The notes under the pieces were generated by a model. The model did not search any database. It was not told where the DNA came from and was given only the letters and a program-made list of their open reading frames with translations. From Armatimonadota bacterium (GTDB taxonomy: Bacteria; Sysuimicrobiota; Sysuimicrobiia; Sysuimicrobiales; Humicultoraceae): 58,049 nt of DNA. Made by a program: the position numbers and the translations under genes. The stretch is taken from NCBI GenBank assembly GCA_031459715.1, contig JAVKIA010000014.1, forward strand, positions 1 to 58,049. Reading direction: 5' to 3'. Of this stretch, positions 18,340 through 27,895 are shown one piece after another; the stretch's first letter is position 1, and each line of letters begins with the position of its first letter.

Positions 18340-19737
18340 TTACCCCTCAGAATGTGTGGGGATGTCCGCCGGCGCGAAGCGCGCGGTGAAGTGACGCAAG
18401 AGCGGCGGTTCGTAGATGAAGCGCAATCCGTGGATCTCCTGGCGGCGCCGCCAGGTCTGCCCCGCCGTCTCCGCCACCAGGCGCATGTGCGACTGCGTGT
18501 ACACCCGCCGGGGCACCGCCAGGCGAACCAGCTCCAGCCGGGGGAAGCGCTCCTGGCCCGTGGCCGGATCGCGGCCGGCCATGACCGCGCCGATCTCCAC
18601 GCCGCGCACCCCGCCATCCTCGTAGAGCGCGCAGGCCAGCGCCTGCGCTGGATACTGCGCCCGGGGAATGTGGGGGACGCAGCGCAGCGCGTCGATGAAG
18701 ACCGCATGCCCGCCCACGGGCTGGAGGATGGGCACTCCCGCCTCCGCCATCCAGTGGCCCAGCGTCTCCACCTGGCCCACGCGCCAGGCCAGGTACTCCT
18801 CGTCCACCATCTCCCGAAGCCCCACAGCCATGGCCTCCATGTCCCGGCCGGCCAGCCCACCGTAGGTGGGGAACCCCTCGAAGAGCACCGCCAGGGCGGC
18901 CGCCCGCTGGTAGAGCTCGGCGTCGCGCACCGCCAGGAACCCCCCGATGTTCACCAGGGCGTCCTTCTTGCCGCTGAAGGTGCAGCCGTCGGCCAGATCG
19001 CACATCTCCCGGACGATGGCAGAGACGGAACGGTGGGCGTACCCGGTCTCCCGCTGCTGGATGAAGTAGGCGTTCTCCGCGATGCGCGCCGCGTCCAGGA
19101 AGAGCGGCACCTGGTAGCGGTCGGCCAGCATCCGGGTGGCGCGCAGGTTGGCCAGGGAGACCGGCTGCCCGCCGGCCCCGTTGCAGGTCACCGTCACCAG
19201 AATCAGCGCCACCGCCTCCCGCCCCACGTCGGCCATGAGGGCCTCCGCCCGGGACACGTCCAGGTCGCCCTTGAAGGGCGCCAGCAGCGTGGGATCATAG
19301 GCTTCTTCCAGCGGCAGGTCGTCAGCGATCCCGCCCCGGTGCTCGATGTGCCCGCGGGTGGTGTCGAAGTGCATGTTGCCGATCACGTGCTGCCCGGGGC
19401 GCACCAGCACGGCGAAGAGGAGATGCTCCGCCCCACGCCCCTGGTGCGCCGGCAGGGTATAGGGAAAGCCCAGGACATCCGCCACCGCATCCCGCAGGTG
19501 GTAGAAGGACCGGCTTCCGGCGTAGGACTCGTCCCCGGTCATCAGCGCACCCCACTGTCGGTCGCTCATGGCGCCGGTGCCGCTGTCGGTGAGCAGGTCG
19601 ATGGTGACGTCCTCTGCCCGCAGGAGGAAGAGGTTGTAGCCGACCTCGGCCAGCAGGCGCTGCCGTTCTTCCCGCGTGGTGCGGCGGAGAGGTTCGACCA
19701 CCTTGATGCGGTAGGGCTCGGCGGGGGGGACGGGCAC
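18340..19737 (-). CDS. tnaA: Tryptophanase (tryptophan indole-lyase)
   Basis: 465-residue PLP-dependent beta-eliminating lyase that splits L-tryptophan into indole, pyruvate and ammonia. The N-terminal PAEPYRIKVVEPLRRT, IDLLTDSGTGAMSD, GDESYAGSRSFY and THQGRGAE-like (AHQGRGAEHLL) stretches are characteristic. The PLP lysine is in SGKKD (257-258). Tyrosine phenol-lyase and tryptophanase differ at key residues: here FDTTRGH has Asp 125 and GVEIGAVMAGRD has Ile where tyrosine phenol-lyase has Arg, so tryptophanase is favoured. Start GTG 19737 lies 2 bp after the glmR stop. A longer open frame upstream to 20064 is antisense-frame noise of glmR. Coupling to rapZ-glmR is unusual. Confidence 0.9.
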   Translation of the reverse strand: MPVPPAEPYRIKVVEPLRRTTREERQRLLAEVGYNLFLLRAEDVTIDLLTDSGTGAMSDRQWGALMTGDESYAGSRSFYHLRDAVADVLGFPYTLPAHQGRGAEHLLFAVLVRPGQHVIGNMHFDTTRGHIEHRGGIADDLPLEEAYDPTLLAPFKGDLDVSRAEALMADVGREAVALILVTVTCNGAGGQPVSLANLRATRMLADRYQVPLFLDAARIAENAYFIQQRETGYAHRSVSAIVREMCDLADGCTFSGKKDALVNIGGFLAVRDAELYQRAAALAVLFEGFPTYGGLAGRDMEAMAVGLREMVDEEYLAWRVGQVETLGHWMAEAGVPILQPVGGHAVFIDALRCVPHIPRAQYPAQALACALYEDGGVRGVEIGAVMAGRDPATGQERFPRLELVRLAVPRRVYTQSHMRLVAETAGQTWRRRQEIHGLRFIYEPPLLRHFTARFAPADIPTHSEG

Positions 19738-19739
19738 GG

Positions 19740-21053
19740 CTACACCCGCGCCCGCGGCGCAGCGGGCACCAGGCGCATCACTGCCGCCGCCAGGCGCGCT
19801 GGATCGTGGCGCAGCAGCTCCTCCTCGCTCATCAGTGCCTCCCCCGCCACCTCGATCCCCAGGCCGCGCAGCCGGACCAGGTCGGCCTGTACCGGCAAGG
19901 CCCCCTCCTCGACGTAGCGGCGCAGCAGGTGGGCGTTGCGCGGCGCCTGGGTGTTCACCAGCACATGCGTGACCAGACCGGGCCCGGCGACGGCAAGCAA
20001 CGCGCGCACATGGTCGCTGGCTGTGTACCCGTCGGTCTCGCCGGGCTGGGTCATCACGTTGCATACGTAGAGGCGAGGGGCCGCGGCGCGGCGCACCGCC
20101 TCCGCCACCCCGCGCACCAGGAGATTGGGGATGACACTGGTGTAGAGGCTACCCGGGCCGATGACGATCAGGTCGGCCTCGGCGATGGCCGCCAGCACCT
20201 CGGGGAGCGCGGGCACCTCCACAGGCTGGAGGAAGACGCGGCGGATGCGCCGCCGGGCCAGGGGGATCTGCGACTCCCCGACCACGATGCTCCCGTCCTC
20301 GTACTCCGCGCAGAGGACCACGTCCTGCAGCGTGGCCGGGAGGACGCGGCCCCGGATGTTCAGCACCTTGCTGGTCTCTTTGATGGCCTCCTCCAGGTCG
20401 CCGGTCACCCCGGCCAGGCTGGCGATGAAGAGGTTGCCGAAGGCGTGCCCGTCGAAGGCCCCACCGGGGAAACGGTACTGGAAGAGCCGGGTCATCAGCG
20501 GCTCCGCCTCCGCCAGGGCCACCAGGCAGTCGCGCAGGTCACCCGGCGGCAGCACCCCCAGGTCGCGGCGCAGCCGGCCGGAGCTGCCTCCGTCGTCGAA
20601 GACGGTGACGATGGCGGTGATGTTGGTGGAGTGACGCTTCAGGCCGCGCAGCAGCGTGGACAGCCCGGTGCCCCCGCCCAGGGCCACGATCTTCGGCCCG
20701 CGGACCAGCGGCCGCTGCTGCCGCAGCACCTCCACCAGGGTGGGATGGCCCGTGGGGAAGAGGACCCGGTCGACGGACCGCAGGGTGCCGCGCAGCCCCA
20801 CCAGGACCAGCAGCCCGCCGCCTGCCAGCAGGAGGAGGCCCGCGGCCAGGGAGGCGGAGGTGCCTGAGAGGGGAAGCAGGCGATCCACCAGGTGCAGCAG
20901 CAACCACCGCAGGAGGGCCAGCGGGCCCAGCTCAGCGATCAGGGCCATACCCACCCCCGCCAGGAGCACACCCGCAGCCAGCAGCATGGCCCAACGCTTG
21001 AGCCCCAGCCCGGGCCGCAGCCAGCGGGCCCACCGCCTGAGCTGTTCCCGCAC
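19740..21053 (-). CDS. glmR: Gluconeogenesis factor GlmR/YvcK with N-terminal membrane segments
   Basis: 437-residue member of the YvcK/GlmR (CofD-like) family, which binds UDP-GlcNAc and controls flux into peptidoglycan precursors in Firmicutes. The core begins at KIVALGGGTGLS (122-132), then TVFDDGGSSGRLRRDLGVLPPGDLRDCLVAL, ADLIVIGPGSLYTSVIPNLL and a C-terminal CNVMTQPGETDGYT. It is preceded by about 115 residues with two hydrophobic segments (about 22-40 and 65-87), an extension absent from B. subtilis YvcK but seen in some lineages. Located 3 bp after rapZ, as in many Gram-positive genomes; no whiA follows. Confidence 0.93.
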   Translation of the reverse strand: MREQLRRWARWLRPGLGLKRWAMLLAAGVLLAGVGMALIAELGPLALLRWLLLHLVDRLLPLSGTSASLAAGLLLLAGGGLLVLVGLRGTLRSVDRVLFPTGHPTLVEVLRQQRPLVRGPKIVALGGGTGLSTLLRGLKRHSTNITAIVTVFDDGGSSGRLRRDLGVLPPGDLRDCLVALAEAEPLMTRLFQYRFPGGAFDGHAFGNLFIASLAGVTGDLEEAIKETSKVLNIRGRVLPATLQDVVLCAEYEDGSIVVGESQIPLARRRIRRVFLQPVEVPALPEVLAAIAEADLIVIGPGSLYTSVIPNLLVRGVAEAVRRAAAPRLYVCNVMTQPGETDGYTASDHVRALLAVAGPGLVTHVLVNTQAPRNAHLLRRYVEEGALPVQADLVRLRGLGIEVAGEALMSEEELLRHDPARLAAAVMRLVPAAPRARV

Positions 21054-21056
21054 CGC

Positions 21057-21923
21057 CTACTCCTTGCGCACGTCGCGGTGGTGCACGCGCACCTTGTATC
21101 CGCGGCGGCGCAGGTGAGCGCCGAGCTCATCGGCCAGCACCACGGAGCGGTGCTTGCCGCCCGTGCAGCCCAGAGCGATGGAAAGGTGGCTCTTCCCCTC
21201 CTGCACGAACCGGGGCAGCAGGTAGTCCACCATCTCGAAGAGGTGCTGCAGAAACGTGCGGGTCTCGGGCTGCCCCAGGACGTAGGCGCGCACCGGCCGG
21301 CTGGCCCCAGGCAGCGGGCGCAGCGCCGGCAGATAGTGCGGGTTGGGCAGGAAGCGCACGTCGAAAACCAGGTCCGCGTCCATGGGGAGGCCGTACTTGT
21401 AGCCGAAGGAGATGATGCTGACTTCCAGCGCCCCGGCCCGCTCCCCGCGCACGTAGGTGGCGATGATCTCCTCGCGCAGGTCGTGCACGGTCAGCGCGGA
21501 GGTGTCGATGATCTTGTCCGCCCGCTCCTTCACCGCTTCCAGGCGACGTCGCTCCGCGCGGATGCCCTGGAGCACCGTGCGCCCCTGCGCCAGCGGGTGC
21601 TTGCGCCGCGTCTCCTTGAAGCGGCGCACCAGCACCTCGTCGGAAGCGTCCAGGAAGAGGATCTGGTGGTCGACGCCCAGCTCCTGCAGCTGGCCCAGGG
21701 CTTGGAAGAGGTCGTCGAAGAACTCGCCGCCGCGGATGTCGATGACCACGGCCACCCGCTGCACCTTCCCATCGGAATGCAGGCAGAGGTCGGCGAACTT
21801 GGGCAGCAGCGCGGGGGGCAGGTTGTCCACCACGAAGAAGTTCAGGTCCTCAAAGACGCGCATGGCGTAGGACTTGCCGGCGCCGGAGAGGCCGGTGATG
21901 ATGAGGAAGCGCACACCGTCCAC
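21057..21923 (-). CDS. rapZ: RapZ/YvcJ family nucleotide-binding regulator
   Basis: About 288 residues from GTG 21923, the normal length for RapZ. It has a Walker A motif GLSGAGKS at 11-18, the conserved FFVVDNLPPALLP, SFGYKYGLPMDADLVFDVRFLPNPH and the C-terminal IALGCTGGKHRSVVLADEL. RapZ binds GlcN6P and RNA in E. coli; in Gram-positives the homologue YvcJ binds nucleotides and affects competence. The open frame extends to ATG 22043, which would overlap the upstream yvlD-like gene by 44 bp and add 40 unconserved residues, so the internal GTG is preferred. It is cotranscribed with glmR 3 bp downstream. Confidence 0.92.
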   Translation of the reverse strand: MDGVRFLIITGLSGAGKSYAMRVFEDLNFFVVDNLPPALLPKFADLCLHSDGKVQRVAVVIDIRGGEFFDDLFQALGQLQELGVDHQILFLDASDEVLVRRFKETRRKHPLAQGRTVLQGIRAERRRLEAVKERADKIIDTSALTVHDLREEIIATYVRGERAGALEVSIISFGYKYGLPMDADLVFDVRFLPNPHYLPALRPLPGASRPVRAYVLGQPETRTFLQHLFEMVDYLLPRFVQEGKSHLSIALGCTGGKHRSVVLADELGAHLRRRGYKVRVHHRDVRKE

Positions 21924-21999
21924 GCCGCGCTTCCCGCCGCGGCGCCGCAGCAGCGCCTGGAGGTCCAGCCCCTCCTGCGGCGCGGCCGCCCGCCGGGCG

Positions 22000-22350
22000 C
22001 TACGGCCGGAGGACGTGACTGAGGACGGTGCTGATGACCGCAATGAGCAGCGCCCCTATGACCGCAGACCAGAATCCGGAGAGCTGGAAGGGCGGGAAGA
22101 CAGCCCGGACCAGGTAGAGCATCAGGGCATTCACCACCAGGGTGAACAGCCCCAGGCTGAGGATGTTCACCGGGAGCGTCAGCAGCAAGACCACCGGGCG
22201 GATGAAGGCGTTGACCACGCCCAGAATCAGGGCAGCGATGATGGTGTTGCCCACCACCGGGTCGGCCACGCGGATGCCCGGGATGACCCGCGTGCTCAGG
22301 TAGATGGCCACCCCGTTGAACGCCCAGCGGAGGACGAAGCGGGTGATCAC
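22000..22350 (-). CDS. YvlD-like membrane protein (phage holin family 4 superfamily)
   Basis: 116-residue integral membrane protein with four hydrophobic segments. The pattern GIRVADPVVGNTIIAALILGVVNAFIRPVVLLLTLP is typical of the PF04020 family (YvlD; annotated as mycobacterial-phage holin superfamily). Members are chromosomal, often next to PspC-domain genes, and linked to envelope-stress responses; they are not known holins. It overlaps the upstream pspC gene by 4 bp, consistent with that association. Confidence 0.88.
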   Translation of the reverse strand: MITRFVLRWAFNGVAIYLSTRVIPGIRVADPVVGNTIIAALILGVVNAFIRPVVLLLTLPVNILSLGLFTLVVNALMLYLVRAVFPPFQLSGFWSAVIGALLIAVISTVLSHVLRP

Positions 22351-22544
22351 GCCTCCGGCTCCTCGGGGATGATCAGCCAGCAGAGGAGGTAGGCGAAGAC
22401 GCCGGGGAAGACGCCGGTGAACAGCGTGGTCACCGCCCAGCCCAGGCGGATGAGGGTGGGGTCGAGGTGGAAGTACGCCCCCAGCCCTCCACAGACTCCC
22501 GCCAGCATCCGCTCGCGGCGCGACCGGTAGAGCCGTTTGGTCAT
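22347..22544 (-). CDS. PspC domain membrane protein
   Basis: 65-residue protein from ATG 22544 containing the PspC signature RERMLAGVCGGLGAYFHLDP followed by one transmembrane segment (TTLFTGVFPGVFAYLLCWLIIP). PspC proteins act in envelope-stress signalling. The open frame reaches ATG 22565 but a perfect -10 element lies between the two ATGs, and the downstream start gives the standard MTKRLYRS N-terminus. Transcription would begin 2-3 nt before this ATG, so the mRNA is probably leaderless. Confidence 0.9.
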   Translation of the reverse strand: MTKRLYRSRRERMLAGVCGGLGAYFHLDPTLIRLGWAVTTLFTGVFPGVFAYLLCWLIIPEEPEA

Positions 22545-22553
22545 GTCGCTCAA

Positions 22554-22559
22554 ATTATA
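22554..22559 (-). promoter_or_regulatory. Perfect -10 element for a leaderless pspC transcript
   Basis: TATAAT at 22554-22559 (minus strand) ends 9 bp before the pspC ATG. With a usual start site 6-7 bp downstream, the message would begin 2-3 nt before the ATG. No convincing -35 element is found 16-19 bp upstream. This promoter probably drives pspC-yvlD-rapZ-glmR-tnaA. Confidence 0.6.
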
Positions 22560-22601
22560 GCCCATGGGGACGGCGCGGGGTCGAGCGCCGCCCTTAGGCC
22601 A

Positions 22602-23474
22602 TCATCCGGTCAGCCGCCATCGCACCAGCTCCACCACACTGCTGGGCAGCTCCGCCACGGCGACACCAGCCCTGCTCAAGGCCTCCACCTTGGCCGCCGC
22701 CGTCCCCTCGCTGCCGGAGATCACGGCGCCGGCGTGCCCCATGCGCTTGCCCGGCGGCGCGGTGCGGCCGGCTATGTAGGCCACCACCGGCTTGGGATAC
22801 CCGGAGGCGATGAAGCGCGCCGCCGCCTCCTCGGCGCTGCCGCCGATCTCCCCGATGAGCACCACGGCCTCCGTCTGCGCGTCCCGGGCGAACAGCGCCA
22901 GCGCCTCCTGGAAACTGACCCCCACAACGGGGTCGCCGCCCAGTCCCACCGCAGTGGACTGCCCGATGCCCGCGCGGGAGAGCGCCGCCACGATCTCGTA
23001 GGTCAGGGTCCCGGAGCGGGAGACGACACCCACCGGTCCCTGGCGGAAGAGGTGGTTGGGCATGATGCCCATCTTGCAGCGGCCGGGCGAAGCCACCCCG
23101 GGGCAGTTGGGCCCCACCACGTGCACGCCCTGCGTCCGGGCGTAGGCCATCACCAGGACGGCGTCGTGCACGGGAACGTGCTCGGTGATGATGACCACCG
23201 GATCGAGCCGGTGGCTGATGGCCTCCAGGGCGGCATCCTTGGCGAAGGGGGCGGGCACGAAGATGCAGGAGGCCGTCGCTCCCGTCTGCGCCACCGCCTC
23301 TGCCACGGTGTCGAAGACCGGCACGCCGTGCACCGTGGTCCCGCCCTTCCCCGGCCGCGTCCCCGCCACCACCCGCGTGCCGAACTCCAGCATGCGCTGT
23401 GTGTGGAACTCGGCCTGATAGCCGGTGATCCCCTGGACCAGGACCCGGGTGTGCTCGTCGACCAGGATGGGCAC
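22602..23474 (-). CDS. sucD: Succinate-CoA ligase alpha subunit
   Basis: 290-residue CoA-binding subunit of succinyl-CoA synthetase (substrate-level phosphorylation in the TCA cycle). It shows GITGYQAEFHTQRMLEFGT (CoA-binding Rossmann domain), GPNCPGVASPG and the phosphohistidine segment GKRMGHAGAVISG. Start GTG 23474 is preceded by GGGGAGG. Its usual partner sucC lies one gene upstream, with a phosphodiesterase gene between them. Confidence 0.96.
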   Translation of the reverse strand: MPILVDEHTRVLVQGITGYQAEFHTQRMLEFGTRVVAGTRPGKGGTTVHGVPVFDTVAEAVAQTGATASCIFVPAPFAKDAALEAISHRLDPVVIITEHVPVHDAVLVMAYARTQGVHVVGPNCPGVASPGRCKMGIMPNHLFRQGPVGVVSRSGTLTYEIVAALSRAGIGQSTAVGLGGDPVVGVSFQEALALFARDAQTEAVVLIGEIGGSAEEAAARFIASGYPKPVVAYIAGRTAPPGKRMGHAGAVISGSEGTAAAKVEALSRAGVAVAELPSSVVELVRWRLTG

Positions 23475-23478
23475 CGTC

Positions 23479-24372
23479 CTACCTCCCCGCAGGGATAGCG
23501 GCCAGCGCCTCGCGCACCGGCCGCCCCTGCCACTGCGGCGGCACGGGCAGGTCCAGGGCAGCCAGGGTCGTGGCCGCGGTGTCGTAGATCATGACCTGCT
23601 GCGTCAGCTCCACCCCGGCCCGGGCCAGGCCTCCCAGGGCGATCCAGGGGATGGTCACGTCCTCCGGGCGGGCGCTGCCGTGGACCACCCCGTGCCCTCC
23701 GTGGTCGGAGGTGAGGAGAACTAGCGTCTGCTCCCAAGCCCCCTCCGCCCGCAGCTGCTCCAGGAATCGCTCCACCAGAAGGGGGACCTCCCCCACCACG
23801 GTCAGGTACGGGGCGGACATCCACCCCCGACGGTGGCCGGCGTCGTCCGGGTCAGCGACGTGCACGAAGAGCAGCGCGGGGCGCTCCTGGCGGAAGCGCT
23901 GCGCCGCCAGCTCCAACACCGCCGCCTGACGGTAGCGGGGAAAGGCCAGCCACTCCGCCGGCAGGTCTGCGGGGACCAGGAAGCGCAGCTTAGGCTTGGC
24001 CAGCAGCACCACCACCCCGCCGCCGGCTGCGCGCACCCGGGTGAAGATGGTGGGCAGCGTCAGCCGGCCCATCTCCGGGGTCCAGTCATTGAAGCGAACC
24101 CCGTGCACCTCCGGCCCCACGCCGCTGACCATGGAGGTGTGGGCGGGAAGCGTCAGGCTGGGCAGGACCGTGCGCGCCGACCAGGAGGCCGCAGCCTGCC
24201 GGCGCAGCACCTCCGGCCAGACGCCCTGCAGGGCGTCTGCGCGCATGCCGTCGAAGCTGAGGATGACCACGGCGCGCGCCTGCCGGGCCAGCCCCGGGGC
24301 CGCCTGCAGTGCTACCAGCAGGAGCAGCAGGAGCGCGGGAATTGTCCGGAAAGGATGCGGGGGCGTCCTCAC
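23479..24372 (-). CDS. Secreted alkaline-phosphatase-superfamily phosphodiesterase
   Basis: 297-residue protein with a signal peptide (hydrophobic core LLLLLLVALQAAPG, cleavage expected near residues 27-30). The mature part fits the type I phosphodiesterase/nucleotide pyrophosphatase fold: SFDGMRADAL (metal Asp), LPSLTLPAHTSMVSG (nucleophile Thr), HVADPDDAGHR (Asp and His) and TSDHGGHG (Asp and His). Substrate unknown; the family hydrolyses nucleotide, phospholipid or phosphonate esters outside the cytoplasm. Start GTG 24372 overlaps the sucC stop (GTGA) and its end is 4 bp from sucD, so it is embedded and translationally coupled within a TCA operon. Confidence 0.8.
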   Translation of the reverse strand: MRTPPHPFRTIPALLLLLLVALQAAPGLARQARAVVILSFDGMRADALQGVWPEVLRRQAAASWSARTVLPSLTLPAHTSMVSGVGPEVHGVRFNDWTPEMGRLTLPTIFTRVRAAGGGVVVLLAKPKLRFLVPADLPAEWLAFPRYRQAAVLELAAQRFRQERPALLFVHVADPDDAGHRRGWMSAPYLTVVGEVPLLVERFLEQLRAEGAWEQTLVLLTSDHGGHGVVHGSARPEDVTIPWIALGGLARAGVELTQQVMIYDTAATTLAALDLPVPPQWQGRPVREALAAIPAGR

Positions 24373-25481
24373 GACGCCGCCTGGCGGGCCAGCCGCACTG
24401 CTTCCCGGGCGGCCTCCTCGGCATCGACGAAGGCATGAATGCCCGCCGCCTCCAGGATCCTCCGGCCCTCCTCCTCGTTGGTTCCGGTCAGGCGCACGGC
24501 GACCGGCACCTGAAGGGGGCGGGCGACGATGGCCCGGGCGATGTGGTCGCAGCGGGTGATCCCGCCAAAGATGTTGATGAAGAGCGCCCGCACTCCCGGC
24601 TTGCGCAGCGCGATCTCCATGGCGGCGGCCATGTTCTCGGTGGTGGCCCCGCCACCCACGTCCAGGAAGTTGGCCGGTCGCCCACCGAACTGTGCCACCA
24701 CGTCCAGGGTGGACATGACCAGGCCCGCCCCGTTGCCGATGATGGCCAGATCCCCGTCCAGTTCCACATAGGAGAGATCGGCCTGCCGCGCCGCCCGCTC
24801 CAGCTCCGTCTCCTCCTGCGAGGGCGGGCGGTCGGGGTGGCGGAAGGCAGCGCTGTCGTCCAGGATTACCTTGGCGTCCACGGCCAGCAGCCTCCCACCG
24901 GCCACCGCCAGCGGGTTGATCTCGGCCAGCTCGGCCTCCTCCTGCACCGCCAGGCGATAGAGGCTGGTGGCGATGGCGGCGAAGGTGGTAAGGAGATCAC
25001 CGCGCAGGCCGACCGCCGCGGCCAGCTCGCGGGCTAGGAAGGGCTGAAACCCCAGGAACGGATCGATGTGCCGGGTGACGACGGCCCGGGGGGTGGTACG
25101 CGCCACCTCCTCAATGTCGATGCCGCCGGCGGCCGAGGCCACAGCCACCAGCTGCCGGGCCTGGCGATCCAGGGTGATGGCCAGGTAGTACTCCCGTTCA
25201 ATCTCCGCCGCCTCGGCCACCAGCAACTGGCGGACGACCTCGCCCTTGATGGACATCCCCAGGATGTCCCCGGCGTGCTGCCGCGCCTCCGCCGGCGTAC
25301 TGGCCAGCCTGATCCCTCCCGCCTTGCCCCGCCCTCCCACCAGCACCTGCGCCTTGACTACCACCGGGTAGCGCAGCTCCAGCCCGTCCACCTCCTCGGG
25401 GCGGGTGATTACCGCCCCGGGCTGCGTGGGGATGCCGTACCGGGCAAAGAGGGCCTTGGCCTGGTATTCGTGCAGCTTCAT
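24369..25481 (-). CDS. sucC: Succinate-CoA ligase beta subunit
   Basis: 370-residue ATP-grasp subunit of succinyl-CoA synthetase. The N-terminus [18 protein letters not shown] is canonical, followed by [18 protein letters not shown] (nucleotide binding), LAEINPLAV, and [12 protein letters not shown] plus [13 protein letters not shown] near the succinyl-phosphate and CoA site. The length is slightly shorter than E. coli SucC (388). Nucleotide preference (ATP or GTP) cannot be told by eye. The 3' end overlaps the phosphodiesterase gene. Confidence 0.96.
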   Translation of the reverse strand: MKLHEYQAKALFARYGIPTQPGAVITRPEEVDGLELRYPVVVKAQVLVGGRGKAGGIRLASTPAEARQHAGDILGMSIKGEVVRQLLVAEAAEIEREYYLAITLDRQARQLVAVASAAGGIDIEEVARTTPRAVVTRHIDPFLGFQPFLARELAAAVGLRGDLLTTFAAIATSLYRLAVQEEAELAEINPLAVAGGRLLAVDAKVILDDSAAFRHPDRPPSQEETELERAARQADLSYVELDGDLAIIGNGAGLVMSTLDVVAQFGGRPANFLDVGGGATTENMAAAMEIALRKPGVRALFINIFGGITRCDHIARAIVARPLQVPVAVRLTGTNEEEGRRILEAAGIHAFVDAEEAAREAVRLARQAAS

Positions 25482-25558
25482 CCGCGTTGCCGCCCGCCTT
25501 CCTTCTTCCAGGTGCCGGGAACGCCGTACGGCCGTCCTCCGGCCTGCGCGCTTGCGGC

Positions 25559-26491
25559 TCAGAGCTTGAGGCTGGCCAGCATCTCCCGCACCGCGGCCAC
25601 CGAGGAGACAAACGCCTGCTGCTCGGCGTCACTCAGGGGTACCTCCAGGATGCGCTCCACCCCGCCGGCACCGACCACCACGGGCACTCCGATGCAGAGG
25701 TCGCGCTGCCCGTACTCGCCTTCCAGGTAGACGCAGCAGGGGATCACCCGCTTCAGATCCAGCAGCACCGCCTCTACCATTTCCACTAGCGCCGCCCCCG
25801 CAGCAGTGAACCCGCTTTGCTTCATCAGCTCGGTAATCTCGGCGCCTCCCCGCCGCGTGCGCGCCACCACCGCCTGCAGCCGCGCCTCAGGCAGCAGCCG
25901 TCCCACCGGGATACCGCGCACGGTGGCCAGGCTGGCCAGGGGGATCATGTCCCGGTCGGTGTGCGCGCCGATGACCAGGGCGTCCACGTCCCGCACGGAG
26001 ATCCCCAGCTCCATGGCCAGGAAGGTACGGAAGCGGGTAGTGTCCAGCGCGCCGGACTGCCCCAGGACCCGCTGCCGCGGCAGGCCCGACACCTTATAGG
26101 CCAGGTAGGTCATGGCATCCAGGGGATTGGTCAGGACGATGAAGACCGCGTCGGGGGAGCGCGACACTACCTGCTCCACCACCTGGCGCAGGATCCCCGC
26201 GTTGACGTCGATGAGCTGCTCCCGGGTCATCCCCGGCTTGCGGGGGACGCCGGCGGTGATCACCACCACCGTCGAGCCGGCGGTCTCCTCGTAGTCGCGG
26301 GACGTCCCGCTGAGGCGGACATCGAAGCCAGCAATCGGTCCCGCCTGCTGGATGTCCAGCGCCTTCCCCTCGGGCAATCCTTCCACGATGTCGGTGAGGA
26401 CGATGTCCGCCAGGTTCTTCTGGGCCAGCCAGTGCGCCGTGGCCGTGCCCACGGCCCCGGCACCGATGATGGAAACCTTGGGGCGACTCAT
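25559..26491 (-). CDS. mdh: Malate dehydrogenase, LDH-like
   Basis: 310-residue NAD-dependent malate dehydrogenase of the LDH-like type, as in Chloroflexus. It has IGAGAVGTATAHWL (NAD), TDIVEGLPEGKALD (Asp for NAD), PRKPGMTREQLIDVN (the Arg distinguishing malate from lactate dehydrogenase), TNPLDAMTYLA and the active-site His in IGAHTDRDMIPL. That last loop is one residue longer than the usual GGHGDxMVPL form. ATG 26491 is chosen over GTG 26497 because AGGAGG is 6 nt before it. It follows icd closely and precedes sucC. Confidence 0.94.
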   Translation of the reverse strand: MSRPKVSIIGAGAVGTATAHWLAQKNLADIVLTDIVEGLPEGKALDIQQAGPIAGFDVRLSGTSRDYEETAGSTVVVITAGVPRKPGMTREQLIDVNAGILRQVVEQVVSRSPDAVFIVLTNPLDAMTYLAYKVSGLPRQRVLGQSGALDTTRFRTFLAMELGISVRDVDALVIGAHTDRDMIPLASLATVRGIPVGRLLPEARLQAVVARTRRGGAEITELMKQSGFTAAGAALVEMVEAVLLDLKRVIPCCVYLEGEYGQRDLCIGVPVVVGAGGVERILEVPLSDAEQQAFVSSVAAVREMLASLKL

Positions 26492-26506
26492 CCGCACCCT
26501 CCTCTC

Positions 26507-27754
<1,248 letters not shown>

Positions 27755-27791
27755 AGGATCCTCCGGCATTCCAGAATCGGGGCCACCCGCC

Positions 27792-27797
27792 AGAATA
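27792..27797 (-). promoter_or_regulatory. Candidate -10 element for the icd operon
   Basis: TATTCT on the minus strand about 38 bp upstream of the icd start, in the 141-bp divergent region between icd and sdhC. No good -35 element is visible 16-19 bp upstream. On the plus strand no convincing promoter for sdhC was found beyond an A-rich patch right before the start codon. Confidence 0.35.
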
Positions 27798-27895
27798 CCA
27801 TCTGGGCCGCGCGGCCGACAGCGCCGGGACGGGGGCACGCCCGCGCAACCGGGCAGTGAGAGGGCTGGGGCCGCCGCCCGGCGAATCAAAAATCT

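Noticed and set aside
18340-19737. Tyrosine phenol-lyase
   Set aside because: Several stretches are closer to tyrosine phenol-lyase, but the Asp of FDTTRGH and Ile in place of the phenol-binding Arg point to tryptophanase.
22000-22350. Phage holin or prophage remnant
   Set aside because: The family name mentions phage, but the gene is a YvlD-type chromosomal membrane protein beside pspC and no phage genes are near.
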